Assembly: GCA_016285455.1 (NCBI GenBank)
Contig: JAEEQS010000003.1
Coordinates: 62,001-126,000, forward strand
Length of the DNA stretch: 64,000 nt
Direction of reading: 5' to 3'
DNA from: Bacteroidales bacterium
GTDB taxonomy: Bacteria; Bacteroidota; Bacteroidia; Bacteroidales; UBA932
The translations under genes were made by a program, and so were the position numbers. Positions 15,940 to 24,910 of this stretch are shown piece by piece (position 1 is the stretch's first letter; every line of letters begins with the position of its first letter). Below the pieces are notes generated by a model. That model was not told where the DNA came from. It made no database searches and saw only the letters and a list, made by a program, of their open reading frames with translations.

Positions 15940-18321
15940 ATGCAGATCAGACGGTTATTCACTACAATCGCCCTTGCGGCCGCATTAGTTTCCCCGCAAT
16001 TCCTTCTTGCCCAGGAAGCAGAAAACCACTTTGACAAAAACAATCCTTACACCCAGCTGATACCTCAGCCAAAGAGTGTAACCTATGACCTGAACGCAAA
16101 ACCTTTTGTCCTGGACAAAAACACCGTTATTGTCTGCAAAGATTCTTTTACCGCAAATTACCTTAAGGAAAGAATCAAGAATCTTTTGGGAATAGATTTG
16201 AAAATCAGCAAAAAAAGTCCAAAGAAGAATTACATCTCCATATCAAATCTTACAACTGCCTGCTGGAATAGAAACTATACTATTATTGCAACAAGCAATA
16301 GCATTAATATAGTATCTGGAGGTATGCCAGGCTCTTTATATGGTGTTCAGACTTTACTTCAATTATTGCCGCCACAGGTATATAATTTCAAAAACAAGAA
16401 CTTCGTAAATAGTGCAATGATTCCAAAAGGAGAAATCTTTGACAATCCGGAGTTTGAGTACAGGGGTTTTGAGCTGGATGTTTCAAGGACTTGGAGGCCG
16501 GCTGAAGATATATATAAAGTGCTGGACTGGATGGCTTATCACAAGCTTAACAAGTTCCACTGGCATCTGACGGATGACCAGGGATGGAGGATTGAGATCA
16601 AGGCTCTTCCATTGCTTACCGAGAAAGGCGCGTGGAGAGGACCGGATGAAGTGATTCCTTCATCTTTCGGATCGGGGAACAAGAGATATGGAGGATTCTA
16701 TACCCAGCAGCAAATCAAGGATATAGTAAAGTACGCAGCTGACAGGGGAATAGAGATAATTCCAGAAGTTGAGACACCAGGACATAGTCACGCGATAGCA
16801 GGAAGTTATCCAGAGATACTCTGCGAATTCCCTGAAGATACATCCATCAATGAAACAGGATTCAGCAGGGAAATCTGGTGCGTAGCAAAAGAGCACAATT
16901 ATGAAATCATCGAGATGATTATAAAGGAAATGGCTGAGCTTTTTCCATCTAAGATCATCAATATGGGAGGAGATGAAGTTAACCGTTTCAACTGGGAGAA
17001 ATGTCCGGACTGCCAGGCACTTATGAAAAAAGAAGGAATGACTAATTCCGAGCAATTGCACAAGTATTTTGTATCGAGAGTAAATATAATCGCAAAGAAA
17101 TACGGGAAGAAAATTGCAGGATGGGAAGAGATTATGCAGGCAGATGACATCAAGAACAATTCTCTGATTTATATATGGCACAGCAAGAAGTGGGGACCGA
17201 TGGCAGTACAGAATGGATTTGATTGCGTGATGCAAGCTGCAGAATATGTTTATCTGGATATGCAGCAGTCTCCGATTGAAAGAGGGCATAACTGGGCAAG
17301 GGTTATTCCGCTGGAAGTAATGTATTCATATGATCCTATTGCACTTGCAGCTGCTGGAAAAGATGCTGGCAAAGCAGCTTCAAATCTGGAACTTGCCAAG
17401 AAACACGTGGTTGGAGTGCAGGCAGGGCTGTGGGAAGAACTCGGAAATCGTCCTGAGAATTTTGTGGAATATCAGATGTTCCCGAGGCTCTGCGCACTTG
17501 CTGAAATAGGATGGGGAACAAGCCGCACAATTGCAGACAGCGCCGCCAATTACAAGTACTTCTATGACCGCCTGACTCAGGCTCATTTTGCAAGGCTTGA
17601 GAATATGGGAATAAGGTTCAGGGTTCCTTATCCGGAAGTCCGGGCGGAACTTGTTCCTATGCAGGACGGGCCAATGGACGGATCTTATATCATTCCGAAT
17701 TTCTACACAATTACCGCTACTCCACCTTATGAAGGAGCTGTTGTAAAATATGCCATTGTTTCTCCACAGACAGAAATAGGAAACATCAGGGGCCAGAAAG
17801 ACACAACCAACTACAAGTATGTTTACAAAGAGCCTATAACAACCCAAGATATAGCAAAATACAGGTTTGCAACATTTGTGTCAGACACTTTGCATTCTGT
17901 AGGAGTTGCTGTCTCCAATGTGCCGCTTCAAGAAATCATTCTCCGGCCTTATTTTGAAATTGAAACCAATATGAAGGCATCGGAGAAAAACCTCAGCATC
18001 CTCAAGGAATACAAGGAAAACGCATATTGCAGATTTGAAGGAAGGGCAAAGGCAGGAGACTACATCACATTCATCTTTGACGAGCCTGTACAATGCTCCG
18101 TTATAGACATTGTAACAGGAAGGGCAAACGTAGATTTCTACGGCCTCACAGAAGGCTATGCTGAATACTCTGAAGACGGAGTAAACTACAAGGGCAAAAC
18201 AGATGTTGACTGCAGCCGTATAGTGCTTACTCCTAACACAAAAGTCAAGAGCGTAAGAATCATTGCAACAGGAGAATCCGACGGCCAGAACTTCTTCCTT
18301 ACACCGCTGAAAATCTACTAA
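15940..18321 (+). CDS. Beta-N-acetylhexosaminidase, glycoside hydrolase family 20
   Basis: A secreted exo-enzyme that removes terminal N-acetylglucosamine or N-acetylgalactosamine from glycans, relevant to host mucin or cell-wall recycling. The signal peptide is MQIRRLFTTIALAAALVSP with cleavage near LLAQ. Residues 30-165 form the GH20b domain. The TIM barrel begins at YRGFELDVSRTW (174-185), with HWHLTDDQGWR (208-217) and the catalytic Asp345-Glu346 pair in NMGGDEVNRF. C-terminal regions (from about 585) look like a chitobiase-type beta domain followed by an F5/8-type-C-like beta sandwich (661-793). The stop codon directly abuts the stop of the convergent gene. Family is secure; substrate is not. 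Confidence 0.93.
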   Translation: MQIRRLFTTIALAAALVSPQFLLAQEAENHFDKNNPYTQLIPQPKSVTYDLNAKPFVLDKNTVIVCKDSFTANYLKERIKNLLGIDLKISKKSPKKNYISISNLTTACWNRNYTIIATSNSINIVSGGMPGSLYGVQTLLQLLPPQVYNFKNKNFVNSAMIPKGEIFDNPEFEYRGFELDVSRTWRPAEDIYKVLDWMAYHKLNKFHWHLTDDQGWRIEIKALPLLTEKGAWRGPDEVIPSSFGSGNKRYGGFYTQQQIKDIVKYAADRGIEIIPEVETPGHSHAIAGSYPEILCEFPEDTSINETGFSREIWCVAKEHNYEIIEMIIKEMAELFPSKIINMGGDEVNRFNWEKCPDCQALMKKEGMTNSEQLHKYFVSRVNIIAKKYGKKIAGWEEIMQADDIKNNSLIYIWHSKKWGPMAVQNGFDCVMQAAEYVYLDMQQSPIERGHNWARVIPLEVMYSYDPIALAAAGKDAGKAASNLELAKKHVVGVQAGLWEELGNRPENFVEYQMFPRLCALAEIGWGTSRTIADSAANYKYFYDRLTQAHFARLENMGIRFRVPYPEVRAELVPMQDGPMDGSYIIPNFYTITATPPYEGAVVKYAIVSPQTEIGNIRGQKDTTNYKYVYKEPITTQDIAKYRFATFVSDTLHSVGVAVSNVPLQEIILRPYFEIETNMKASEKNLSILKEYKENAYCRFEGRAKAGDYITFIFDEPVQCSVIDIVTGRANVDFYGLTEGYAEYSEDGVNYKGKTDVDCSRIVLTPNTKVKSVRIIATGESDGQNFFLTPLKIY

Positions 18322-19536
18322 CTATTTCAGGCCGTTGTAAGCGGATTTAAGGACTTCGTCTATGTATTTGTTGAACAGGGCAAGATGCTTTTTGTCAAGA
18401 GTGTTTTGCCTGAGGTCTTCAATGATTTTGTCTGATTCCTCAAGAATCTTGTTCTCTGATTCTTTCAGTTTCTGGCTATAGCCGGTTCCTTCATTGTTGT
18501 AGAGCAGGCCGTAGTTGAAATACTTGTTGCCGTTGCCTCTTACAATAGGGAAGAGTTCTTTCTTGAGATTCAGGACCTGGTCGCAAACCCAGCAGTTGTT
18601 CTTCTTTACCTTGGATGAGCCTTTGGTGAGGGTGGAAGGTATCATCTTAGGATAAGCCATAAACACAGGAACCATAACTGCCAAAGGACCGTAGCCCATA
18701 CCGCACCAATAAATGGTGTTGGCTGCATTTTCTCCTTCCTTCACGCCTTGGAAAATAGAAATCGCTGAGGTAGATTTTCTTGGAATGAAATCCTGGTCTA
18801 TGAACCATCCGTTTGTTTTCTCAGCGATATCTGAATCTCTCAGATCTGCCTTGAGGACAGAGTGATAGAAAGACCTGGAAAGTTTATCCATAATCCATTC
18901 TGGGGTGAACTTCACTCCTTCTTTGTAAGCCTTTTCAACGATGTCTGTAGCGTTTCCCCATCTTACATAACCCATACCTTTATCTACTTTTCCGCTCCTG
19001 GAATAGTTGGTCCAGATAAGGTAGCCTTCAGGAGCAAGGGTTGGATCGTTGGCATCATACTTTACCCAGGTTCTGGTATTTACTTCATAGTATGCAGCTC
19101 CTCCCTCTGCATCAATAACTCCGAAATTGGCTTCAACAGCCAGAGGCTTCTTTATGGTATCCAGAAGATTTTCAAAATCCTTGAGAGTTCTGCAAAGGCT
19201 CAGAGCCTTATACATCAAAGTTCCTTCTCCGTCCTGAAGATCTTTTTCTTCCGGAATGGCAAGATTGTAGGAAGCGGTATTCATTATACAGAAACCAACC
19301 TCGTTGCTGCCAGCCCAGACTTCACCGCCTTTATGCGGAGAATTTACAAGGCCTACGAAACCGTATTTCTTTCCTTTTATATATTCCAGGCGGTTGTTGA
19401 GCTCTCCAGTGTCGCGGTTTTTCCACATCAAAGGTCTGCCGTCTTTTGTGCATTTGCCGGTGAATATGGCTGAAGTGCAGGCAAATACGTCTATAGACAA
19501 TAATGAAATCAGAATTATTGCAAGGAGCTTTTTCAT
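18322..19536 (-). CDS. Ntn-hydrolase of the C45/C69/choloylglycine-hydrolase-like group, exported
   Basis: A 404-residue exported amidohydrolase. The signal peptide MKKLLAIILISLLSIDVFA ends directly before Cys20 (CTSAIFTGK), so signal peptidase cleavage would itself expose the catalytic N-terminal cysteine. The WKNRD (39-43), GFVGLVNSPHKGGEVWAGSNE and NTASYN segments fit the Ntn fold of acyl-CoA:6-APA acyltransferase or bile-salt-hydrolase relatives. The C-terminal 60 residues are helical and charged. A lipobox reading of VFAC is possible but less likely. It faces the hexosaminidase with no intergenic base. Substrate (peptide, acyl amide or bile salt) cannot be decided from sequence. Confidence 0.78.
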   Translation of the reverse strand: MKKLLAIILISLLSIDVFACTSAIFTGKCTKDGRPLMWKNRDTGELNNRLEYIKGKKYGFVGLVNSPHKGGEVWAGSNEVGFCIMNTASYNLAIPEEKDLQDGEGTLMYKALSLCRTLKDFENLLDTIKKPLAVEANFGVIDAEGGAAYYEVNTRTWVKYDANDPTLAPEGYLIWTNYSRSGKVDKGMGYVRWGNATDIVEKAYKEGVKFTPEWIMDKLSRSFYHSVLKADLRDSDIAEKTNGWFIDQDFIPRKSTSAISIFQGVKEGENAANTIYWCGMGYGPLAVMVPVFMAYPKMIPSTLTKGSSKVKKNNCWVCDQVLNLKKELFPIVRGNGNKYFNYGLLYNNEGTGYSQKLKESENKILEESDKIIEDLRQNTLDKKHLALFNKYIDEVLKSAYNGLK

Positions 19537-19568
19537 AATTGTATGAGTTGAATATTATATGTTCTTTA

Positions 19569-20591
19569 TTACCACAAAGTGTAGTCGTTGTTGTATTTGG
19601 AAATTCCGAGATGCTTGTAGCTGAGTTCCGTTACTTCTCTTCCTCTCGGAGTTCTGCGGATGAAGCCTTCCTGAATGAGGAACGGCTCGTAAACTTCTTC
19701 TATGGTGCCGGCATCTTCTCCAACAGCAGTTGCAATGGTTGTAATGCCAACAGGTCCTCCCTTGAACTTGGAAATGATGGTAGAAAGAATCTTATTATCC
19801 ATCTGGTCAAGGCCACGCTTGTCTATGTTGAGAGCATCCAGGGAATATCTGGTAATTTCAAGATCCACGTCTCCGCTTCCTTTTACCTGGGCAAAATCCC
19901 TGACTCTTCTCAGAAGCGAGTTTGCAATTCGCGGAGTTCCGCGGCTGCGGCACGCAATTTCCTTTGCAGCCTGGTCATCTATATCTATTTCAAGAATCCT
20001 GGCGGAACGTTTTACTATTTTCTGGAGGGTTTCAGTGTTGTAATACTCCAGATGACAATTTATTCCGAATCTTGCCCTGAGAGGAGAAGACAGAAGACCG
20101 CTTCTTGTAGTAGCTCCAACAAGGGTGAAAGGATTGAGGGTAATCTGAACGCTTCTGGCTCCAGGACCCTTATCTATCATTATATCTATGCGGAAATCTT
20201 CCATCGCTGAGTAAAGATATTCCTCAACGATTTTTGGAAGCCTGTGAATCTCGTCTATGAAAAGCACGTCTCCGCTTTCAAGAGAAGTCAAAAGGCCGGC
20301 AAGATCGCCAGGTTTGTCCAGGATAGGGCCGGAAGTAACCTTCATATCCACGCCCATCTCGTTGGCTATAATATTTGCCAGAGTGGTTTTTCCAAGGCCT
20401 GGAGGACCGAAAAGCAGAGTATGGTCCAGACTTTCTCCCCTCATCTTGGCAGCCTTTACGAATACCTTCAGGTTCTCCACCACCTTCTCCTGACCGGAAA
20501 AATCCTGGAATTCCCTTGGCCTTACCAAAGACTCCACTTCCCTGTCGGACGTAGGCTCTATTTCTCTCGGATTGAATGTTTCTTCTGTCAT
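19569..20591 (-). CDS. ruvB: Holliday junction branch migration ATPase RuvB
   Basis: RuvB is the hexameric AAA+ motor that drives branch migration with RuvA. Length is 340 residues. Walker A is GPPGLGKTT, Walker B DEIHRL, sensor 1 [10 protein letters not shown], and the C-terminal winged helix ends with [13 protein letters not shown]. The N-terminal [14 protein letters not shown] is typical. The -7 element for this gene ends only 7 bases before the start codon. It diverges from mfd across a 282-base region. Confidence 0.97.
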   Translation of the reverse strand: MTEETFNPREIEPTSDREVESLVRPREFQDFSGQEKVVENLKVFVKAAKMRGESLDHTLLFGPPGLGKTTLANIIANEMGVDMKVTSGPILDKPGDLAGLLTSLESGDVLFIDEIHRLPKIVEEYLYSAMEDFRIDIMIDKGPGARSVQITLNPFTLVGATTRSGLLSSPLRARFGINCHLEYYNTETLQKIVKRSARILEIDIDDQAAKEIACRSRGTPRIANSLLRRVRDFAQVKGSGDVDLEITRYSLDALNIDKRGLDQMDNKILSTIISKFKGGPVGITTIATAVGEDAGTIEEVYEPFLIQEGFIRRTPRGREVTELSYKHLGISKYNNDYTLW

Positions 20592-20598
20592 AGTTAGG

Positions 20599-20606
20599 CA
20601 AAGATA
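20599..20606 (-). promoter_or_regulatory. -7 promoter element for ruvB
   Basis: TATCTTTG on the minus strand, matching TAnnTTTG, with 7 bases between its last G and the ruvB ATG. A near-leaderless transcript is implied. Confidence 0.6.
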
Positions 20607-20857
20607 CCTTTTTTACACAAGCTATACTATAACATCAATTAATTTTTAAAAAGATTTCTTGTTGTTTGTTATTAGGCGGTGAAAATGTTGATAACCTTGA
20701 ATAATGTGCCTCTGAATAATACAGGAGGCTTATTTTTCTTTCTCGGCGATGTGAATTGCGGTTTGATAAAACTGTGGGAAAAATGCCGGTTTTGCACCGC
20801 GAAAATTTATCCCTTCATTTTCCACAAAGTTATCAACATAGATAAGAACAATTGCAC

Positions 20858-20865
20858 TATCTTTG
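20858..20865 (+). promoter_or_regulatory. -7 promoter element for mfd
   Basis: TATCTTTG matches TAnnTTTG, 8 bases before the ATG at 20874 and 17 before the in-frame ATG at 20883. It argues against any start further upstream. Confidence 0.6.
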
Positions 20866-20873
20866 CCAGGCAG

Positions 20874-23800
20874 ATGGGAACGATGGAGGGCATATCGGCA
20901 AAATTCAGCAGCCTGGAAGCCGTCCTTAAAGTTTCTTCATTCATAGACGGGGAAAATTCCTCGCTTTGCATAAAGGGGCTTTACGGATCTTCCAAGGGGA
21001 TAGTGTTGTCTTCCGCCATCGCTGAGGCTTCTTCTTCCCGCATCCACCTTGTAATTTCAGACACTAAAGAAGGCGCTGAATATATGTGCGGAGACCTTTA
21101 TCAGGTTTTCTCCGGGCAGGTTTTTTTCTTTCCGTCTTCCGCTTCCGCCACTTCAAAGATAATCACAATCAAGGATTCTTCCAATAAGGTTCAGAGGAGC
21201 ATAACTCTCAGCGCGATAAACAGTTTTAATTCAGAAAGTGATGATATTCTGATAGTTACTTATCCTGCTGCAGTCAAGGAGCTGTGTGTGGCAAAGGTAG
21301 CGGTATCACAAAATGTATTCTGCCTGTCAGAGGGAGAAAATACGGATTACGAGCAGTTAAAAGAGAAACTTTTTTCCTCAGGATTTGAAAGAGTGGACTT
21401 TGTTTCCGAGCCAGGGCAGTTTGCTATAAGGGGAGGAATAATGGATATCTTCTCATATTCCGACAATGTTCCGTACAGGATAGATTTCTTTGGAAATACG
21501 GTAGAATCCATTAGCAGATTTGACGTTTCCAGCCAACGGTCAACAGAGAAAGTGAAGAAGGCGGAAATCTTTCCGGATATGCAGAATTCTTCGTCTGTGA
21601 TGGCTCTGGGCGGCCAAAGCATATTTGACTATATAGGAAAGGAAAACTGCATTGTATGGTCAGACACTTTTGAAGATCTTTCTGCGCTGTGGAAAAATTT
21701 CAAGGTAATAGCGCTTAACGGAAGGAATGTAAAAAGACTTGAGACTGATGGGTCTGAAGAAACTGTTAGCATTTCCTGCCTTCCGCAACCTTCTTTCAAC
21801 AAGAACTTTTCTCTTTTGGCAGACGATATAAGAAAGAGAAATTCAGAAGGTTACAAGGTTTATATATCATCACGCAGCCAAGACCAGGCAGAAAGGATCA
21901 GGAACATATTCAAAGATTCCACTAGAATATCAGAGGGAGTTTATCCAGACTTTGAGCATCTGGAAAGTTCTCCTCACGAAGGCTTTGTATGTCCTGCGGC
22001 AAAAGTCTGCCTTTACACAGACCACCAGATTTTTGAAAGGTATCACAGGGTGAAGCTCCGCCGGCAGGTGGAACGCAGCGAAAGGCTTGCCATTGAAGAC
22101 CTCAACGGCTATCACGTGGGAGACTATATTGTGCATATAGACCACGGAGTGGGAATATTCGGCGGCCTGGTCAAGACCAATATCGGAGGAAGGGTGCAGG
22201 AAGCCGTCAAGATTATGTATCGCGACGGGGATGTGATTTTTGTTTCCGTGCATAGCCTCCATAAAATCTCAAAGTACAAGTCAAAAGACGGAGTCACTCC
22301 AAAAATTTACAAGCTTGGAAGCGGGGCCTGGAACAAGCTGAAGACCTCTACCAAGGCTAAAATCAAGGATATAGCCAAGGAACTCATAGGCCTTTACGCG
22401 GAAAAGAAGCAGAGCCGTGGATTCGCTTTTTCTCACGACAGCTTTATGCAGAACGAGCTGGAAGCTTCGTTTATGTTTGAGGACACACCGGACCAGGTTT
22501 CAGCTACCAAAGCCGTGAAAGCAGATATGGAAAGCGCAAATCCTATGGACAGGCTGATTTGCGGAGACGTGGGATTTGGCAAGACAGAAGTTGCAATAAG
22601 GGCGGCGTTCAAGGCTGTATGTGACAACAAGCAGGTTTGCGTGCTCGTTCCAACCACCATTCTGGCGCTTCAGCACTACAAGACATTTACGGAAAGGCTT
22701 GAGAAATTCCCTGTCAAAGTAGACTATATCAGCCGTTTGCGCAGCGCAAAAGAAATACGCGAAGCTACCGTGGCGCTAAAGGAAGGCAGGATAGATATCA
22801 TCATAGGAACCCACAGGCTGCTGAACAAGAAGATAGAATTCAAAGACCTTGGTCTTCTGATAATAGACGAAGAGCAGAAATTCGGAGTAGCAGCCAAAGA
22901 ACGCCTAAGGCAGCTGAAGGTAGAACTAGACACCCTGACCCTTACAGCAACGCCTATTCCTCGAACTCTTCAGTTCTCGCTTCTCGGAGCAAGAGATCTT
23001 TCCATTATAAACACTCCTCCGCCTAACCGCCTTCCGGTGCAGACGGAAATAATAGATTTCAATGAAGACCTTATACGCGAGGCGATAATGAACGAAGTAT
23101 CTCGCGGAGGACAAGTGTTCTTTGTCCACAACAGAGTGGAAGACATTGCTGCTGTGGATCAGATGGTAAGAAGAATCTGCCCGCAGGTCAGGACAGTCGT
23201 GGGTCACGGCCAGATGGAGCCATCCGTTCTGGAAGAGAGGATGCTGGATTTCATAAGAGGAGACTACGATGTGCTGATTTCCACCACAATAATAGAGAAT
23301 GGCATAGATATCCCGAATGCCAACACAATGATAATCAACCAGGCGCATATGTTTGGGCTCAGCGATTTGCACCAGCTAAGAGGCAGGGTGGGAAGAAGCA
23401 CTGTCAAGGCTTACTGCTATATGATAGTGCCGCCAATGACATCGCTGAGCGAAGACGCAAAGAGAAGAATAAAAGCAATTGAAGCCTTCAGCGAACTTGG
23501 CAGCGGCTTTAACATAGCGATGCAGGATCTGGACATCAGGGGAGCCGGCAATCTTCTGGGTGGAGAACAGAGCGGTTTTATTGCCGATATGGGATTTGAG
23601 ACCTACCAAAGGATTCTGAATGAGGCGTTTATGGAGCTTAATAGCCAGAGAGAAGATATTCCGGCCTCAGAGGCAGAAGATATGAAGTTTGTCTCCGACT
23701 GCACTCTGGACACAGACCTGGAACTCTATATTCCAGACGATTATGTTTCCCAGATAACGGAGAAGATAAAGCTCTACAAAGAACTGGATTCCCTGAAAGA

Positions 23801-24149
23801 CGAAAAGCAGATAGACTTGTTCATGGCTTCTTTGCAAGACAGATTCGGTCCTCCGCCTGAGCAGGTCAAGGAACTTTCCTATGTGGTCAGGCTGAGGAAT
23901 CTGGCTATGGATCTCGGGTTTGAGAAAATCACCATAAAGCAGGGCGTTATGCTGCTGTATTTCATTTCCAACCCCCAGTCTGCATATTACAGGACAGACC
24001 GGTTCCAAAAGCTTATAGCCAGAATTTCATCGGTGAATAAAGGAAAATTATGCTCTAACTCCGACAATACCAGATGCTGGCTGAAGATTTCCGGAGTCAA
24101 ATCCATAAGGCAGGCTTATGACACTTTGCTATTTTATCACTATATTTGA
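20874..24149 (+). CDS. mfd: Transcription-repair coupling factor Mfd
   Basis: Mfd displaces RNA polymerase stalled at DNA lesions and recruits UvrA. The frame is open further upstream, but the promoter element at 20858-20865 and the family alignment place the start at 20874 or 20883 (about 1090 residues, normal for the family). Domains in order: UvrB-homology region (residues 1-400), the RNA-polymerase-interacting CarD-like domain (YHVGDYIVHIDHGVGIF, around 415), superfamily 2 helicase with Walker A GDVGFGKTEV (around 563), DEEQ box IIDEEQKFGV, TATPIPRTL, and the Q-rich HQLRGRVGRS motif, then a C-terminal TRCF domain. The stop codon overlaps the coaX -7 element. Neighbouring ruvB suggests a repair-gene pair reading outward. 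Confidence 0.96.
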   Translation: MGTMEGISAKFSSLEAVLKVSSFIDGENSSLCIKGLYGSSKGIVLSSAIAEASSSRIHLVISDTKEGAEYMCGDLYQVFSGQVFFFPSSASATSKIITIKDSSNKVQRSITLSAINSFNSESDDILIVTYPAAVKELCVAKVAVSQNVFCLSEGENTDYEQLKEKLFSSGFERVDFVSEPGQFAIRGGIMDIFSYSDNVPYRIDFFGNTVESISRFDVSSQRSTEKVKKAEIFPDMQNSSSVMALGGQSIFDYIGKENCIVWSDTFEDLSALWKNFKVIALNGRNVKRLETDGSEETVSISCLPQPSFNKNFSLLADDIRKRNSEGYKVYISSRSQDQAERIRNIFKDSTRISEGVYPDFEHLESSPHEGFVCPAAKVCLYTDHQIFERYHRVKLRRQVERSERLAIEDLNGYHVGDYIVHIDHGVGIFGGLVKTNIGGRVQEAVKIMYRDGDVIFVSVHSLHKISKYKSKDGVTPKIYKLGSGAWNKLKTSTKAKIKDIAKELIGLYAEKKQSRGFAFSHDSFMQNELEASFMFEDTPDQVSATKAVKADMESANPMDRLICGDVGFGKTEVAIRAAFKAVCDNKQVCVLVPTTILALQHYKTFTERLEKFPVKVDYISRLRSAKEIREATVALKEGRIDIIIGTHRLLNKKIEFKDLGLLIIDEEQKFGVAAKERLRQLKVELDTLTLTATPIPRTLQFSLLGARDLSIINTPPPNRLPVQTEIIDFNEDLIREAIMNEVSRGGQVFFVHNRVEDIAAVDQMVRRICPQVRTVVGHGQMEPSVLEERMLDFIRGDYDVLISTTIIENGIDIPNANTMIINQAHMFGLSDLHQLRGRVGRSTVKAYCYMIVPPMTSLSEDAKRRIKAIEAFSELGSGFNIAMQDLDIRGAGNLLGGEQSGFIADMGFETYQRILNEAFMELNSQREDIPASEAEDMKFVSDCTLDTDLELYIPDDYVSQITEKIKLYKELDSLKDEKQIDLFMASLQDRFGPPPEQVKELSYVVRLRNLAMDLGFEKITIKQGVMLLYFISNPQSAYYRTDRFQKLIARISSVNKGKLCSNSDNTRCWLKISGVKSIRQAYDTLLFYHYI
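24141..24148 (+). promoter_or_regulatory. -7 promoter element for coaX
   Basis: TATATTTG matches TAnnTTTG, 15 bases before the coaX ATG and overlapping the mfd stop codon. Confidence 0.6.
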
Positions 24150-24163
24150 CGTCTGTATATTTT

Positions 24164-24910
24164 ATGGAAACAAATCTTCTGATAGACATAGGGAATACCA
24201 ACTGCAAGGTGGTTTTCTACCATAACGGAACTATGGGAAAGCTTCGCCGCTCTTCAGAAAGAGATGCGGTAAAATTCATCAAGAGCGTTATTGCCAGCGG
24301 TGACTATGAGATAGACACTATGATTGTAAGCAATGTGCGTACAGCCAACGCTCCCGTTGAAGAAGCTCTTAAACAGCTGTGCCGCAGACTGATAATGCTA
24401 GACTACAAGACAGAGCTTCCTGTGGATCTGGCATATGGGTTCGACGCTACTGAGCTTGGAGCGGACCGCATAGCCGCAGCCGTTGCCGTTGCCTGTATGT
24501 TCAAGGGCCAGGACTGCATAAAGTTTGATTTTGGAACGGCTATGACCATAGACTTCATAGACCGCAACGGACATTATCTGGGCGGAAATATTTCCCTGGG
24601 AATGAGAAGCCGTTTCCGCGCCCTGAACGAATTCACGGGCCTTCTTCCGTTCATAACCCCAGACGAGGAATTTCCTCCTGTTGGCGTAACTACAACAGGA
24701 GCGATGAGCGCAGGAGTGGTGTTCGGTCTGATATTTGAAGTTGAAGGATATATAAAGAGATACCCGCAGCATACGATAATATTTACCGGCGGAGACTCTT
24801 TCTATTTTGCACATAAGATAAAGAACACGGTCTTTGCCACACAGGATATGGTGCTGCAGGGGCTCGCGTTCATAGCTGATTATTACAATGCCAAAAAGGA
24901 TGAAAGCTAG
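24164..24910 (+). CDS. coaX: Type III pantothenate kinase
   Basis: Phosphorylates pantothenate, the first step of coenzyme A synthesis. The ATG at 24164 (METNLLIDIGNTNCK) is chosen over an upstream TTG. The ASKHA-fold phosphate-1 motif is LLIDIGNTNCKVVFY, followed by ELGADRIAAAVA (around residue 105) and the DFGTAMTIDFID motif (around 123). Length (248 residues) is normal. It heads a Bacteroidales cluster with an outer-membrane protein, a TPR protein, lptC and a CNNM/CBS protein. The following gene overlaps its last 11 bases. Confidence 0.94.
   Translation: METNLLIDIGNTNCKVVFYHNGTMGKLRRSSERDAVKFIKSVIASGDYEIDTMIVSNVRTANAPVEEALKQLCRRLIMLDYKTELPVDLAYGFDATELGADRIAAAVAVACMFKGQDCIKFDFGTAMTIDFIDRNGHYLGGNISLGMRSRFRALNEFTGLLPFITPDEEFPPVGVTTTGAMSAGVVFGLIFEVEGYIKRYPQHTIIFTGGDSFYFAHKIKNTVFATQDMVLQGLAFIADYYNAKKDES

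Larger units (their letters stand above)
20592..20873. other. Divergent ruvB-mfd intergenic region with DnaA-box-like motifs
   Basis: About 280 bases without a credible gene. The left third is AT-rich. Several 9-mers resemble the DnaA box TTATNCACA: TTATCAACA at 20686-20694 (minus strand) and 20830-20838 (plus strand), TTTTCCACA at 20818-20826, and TTTCCCACA at 20773-20781 (minus strand). One ATCGCCGAG word lies at 20742-20750 (minus orientation). -7 elements for ruvB and mfd mark the two edges. It may be a DnaA-regulated promoter region or a replication origin candidate. A long in-frame upstream extension of mfd through it is not credible. Confidence 0.5.

Noticed and set aside
20679..20873. 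N-terminal extension of mfd through the ruvB-mfd region
   Set aside because: The extension has no family similarity, contains DnaA-box-like words, and lies upstream of the TATCTTTG element.
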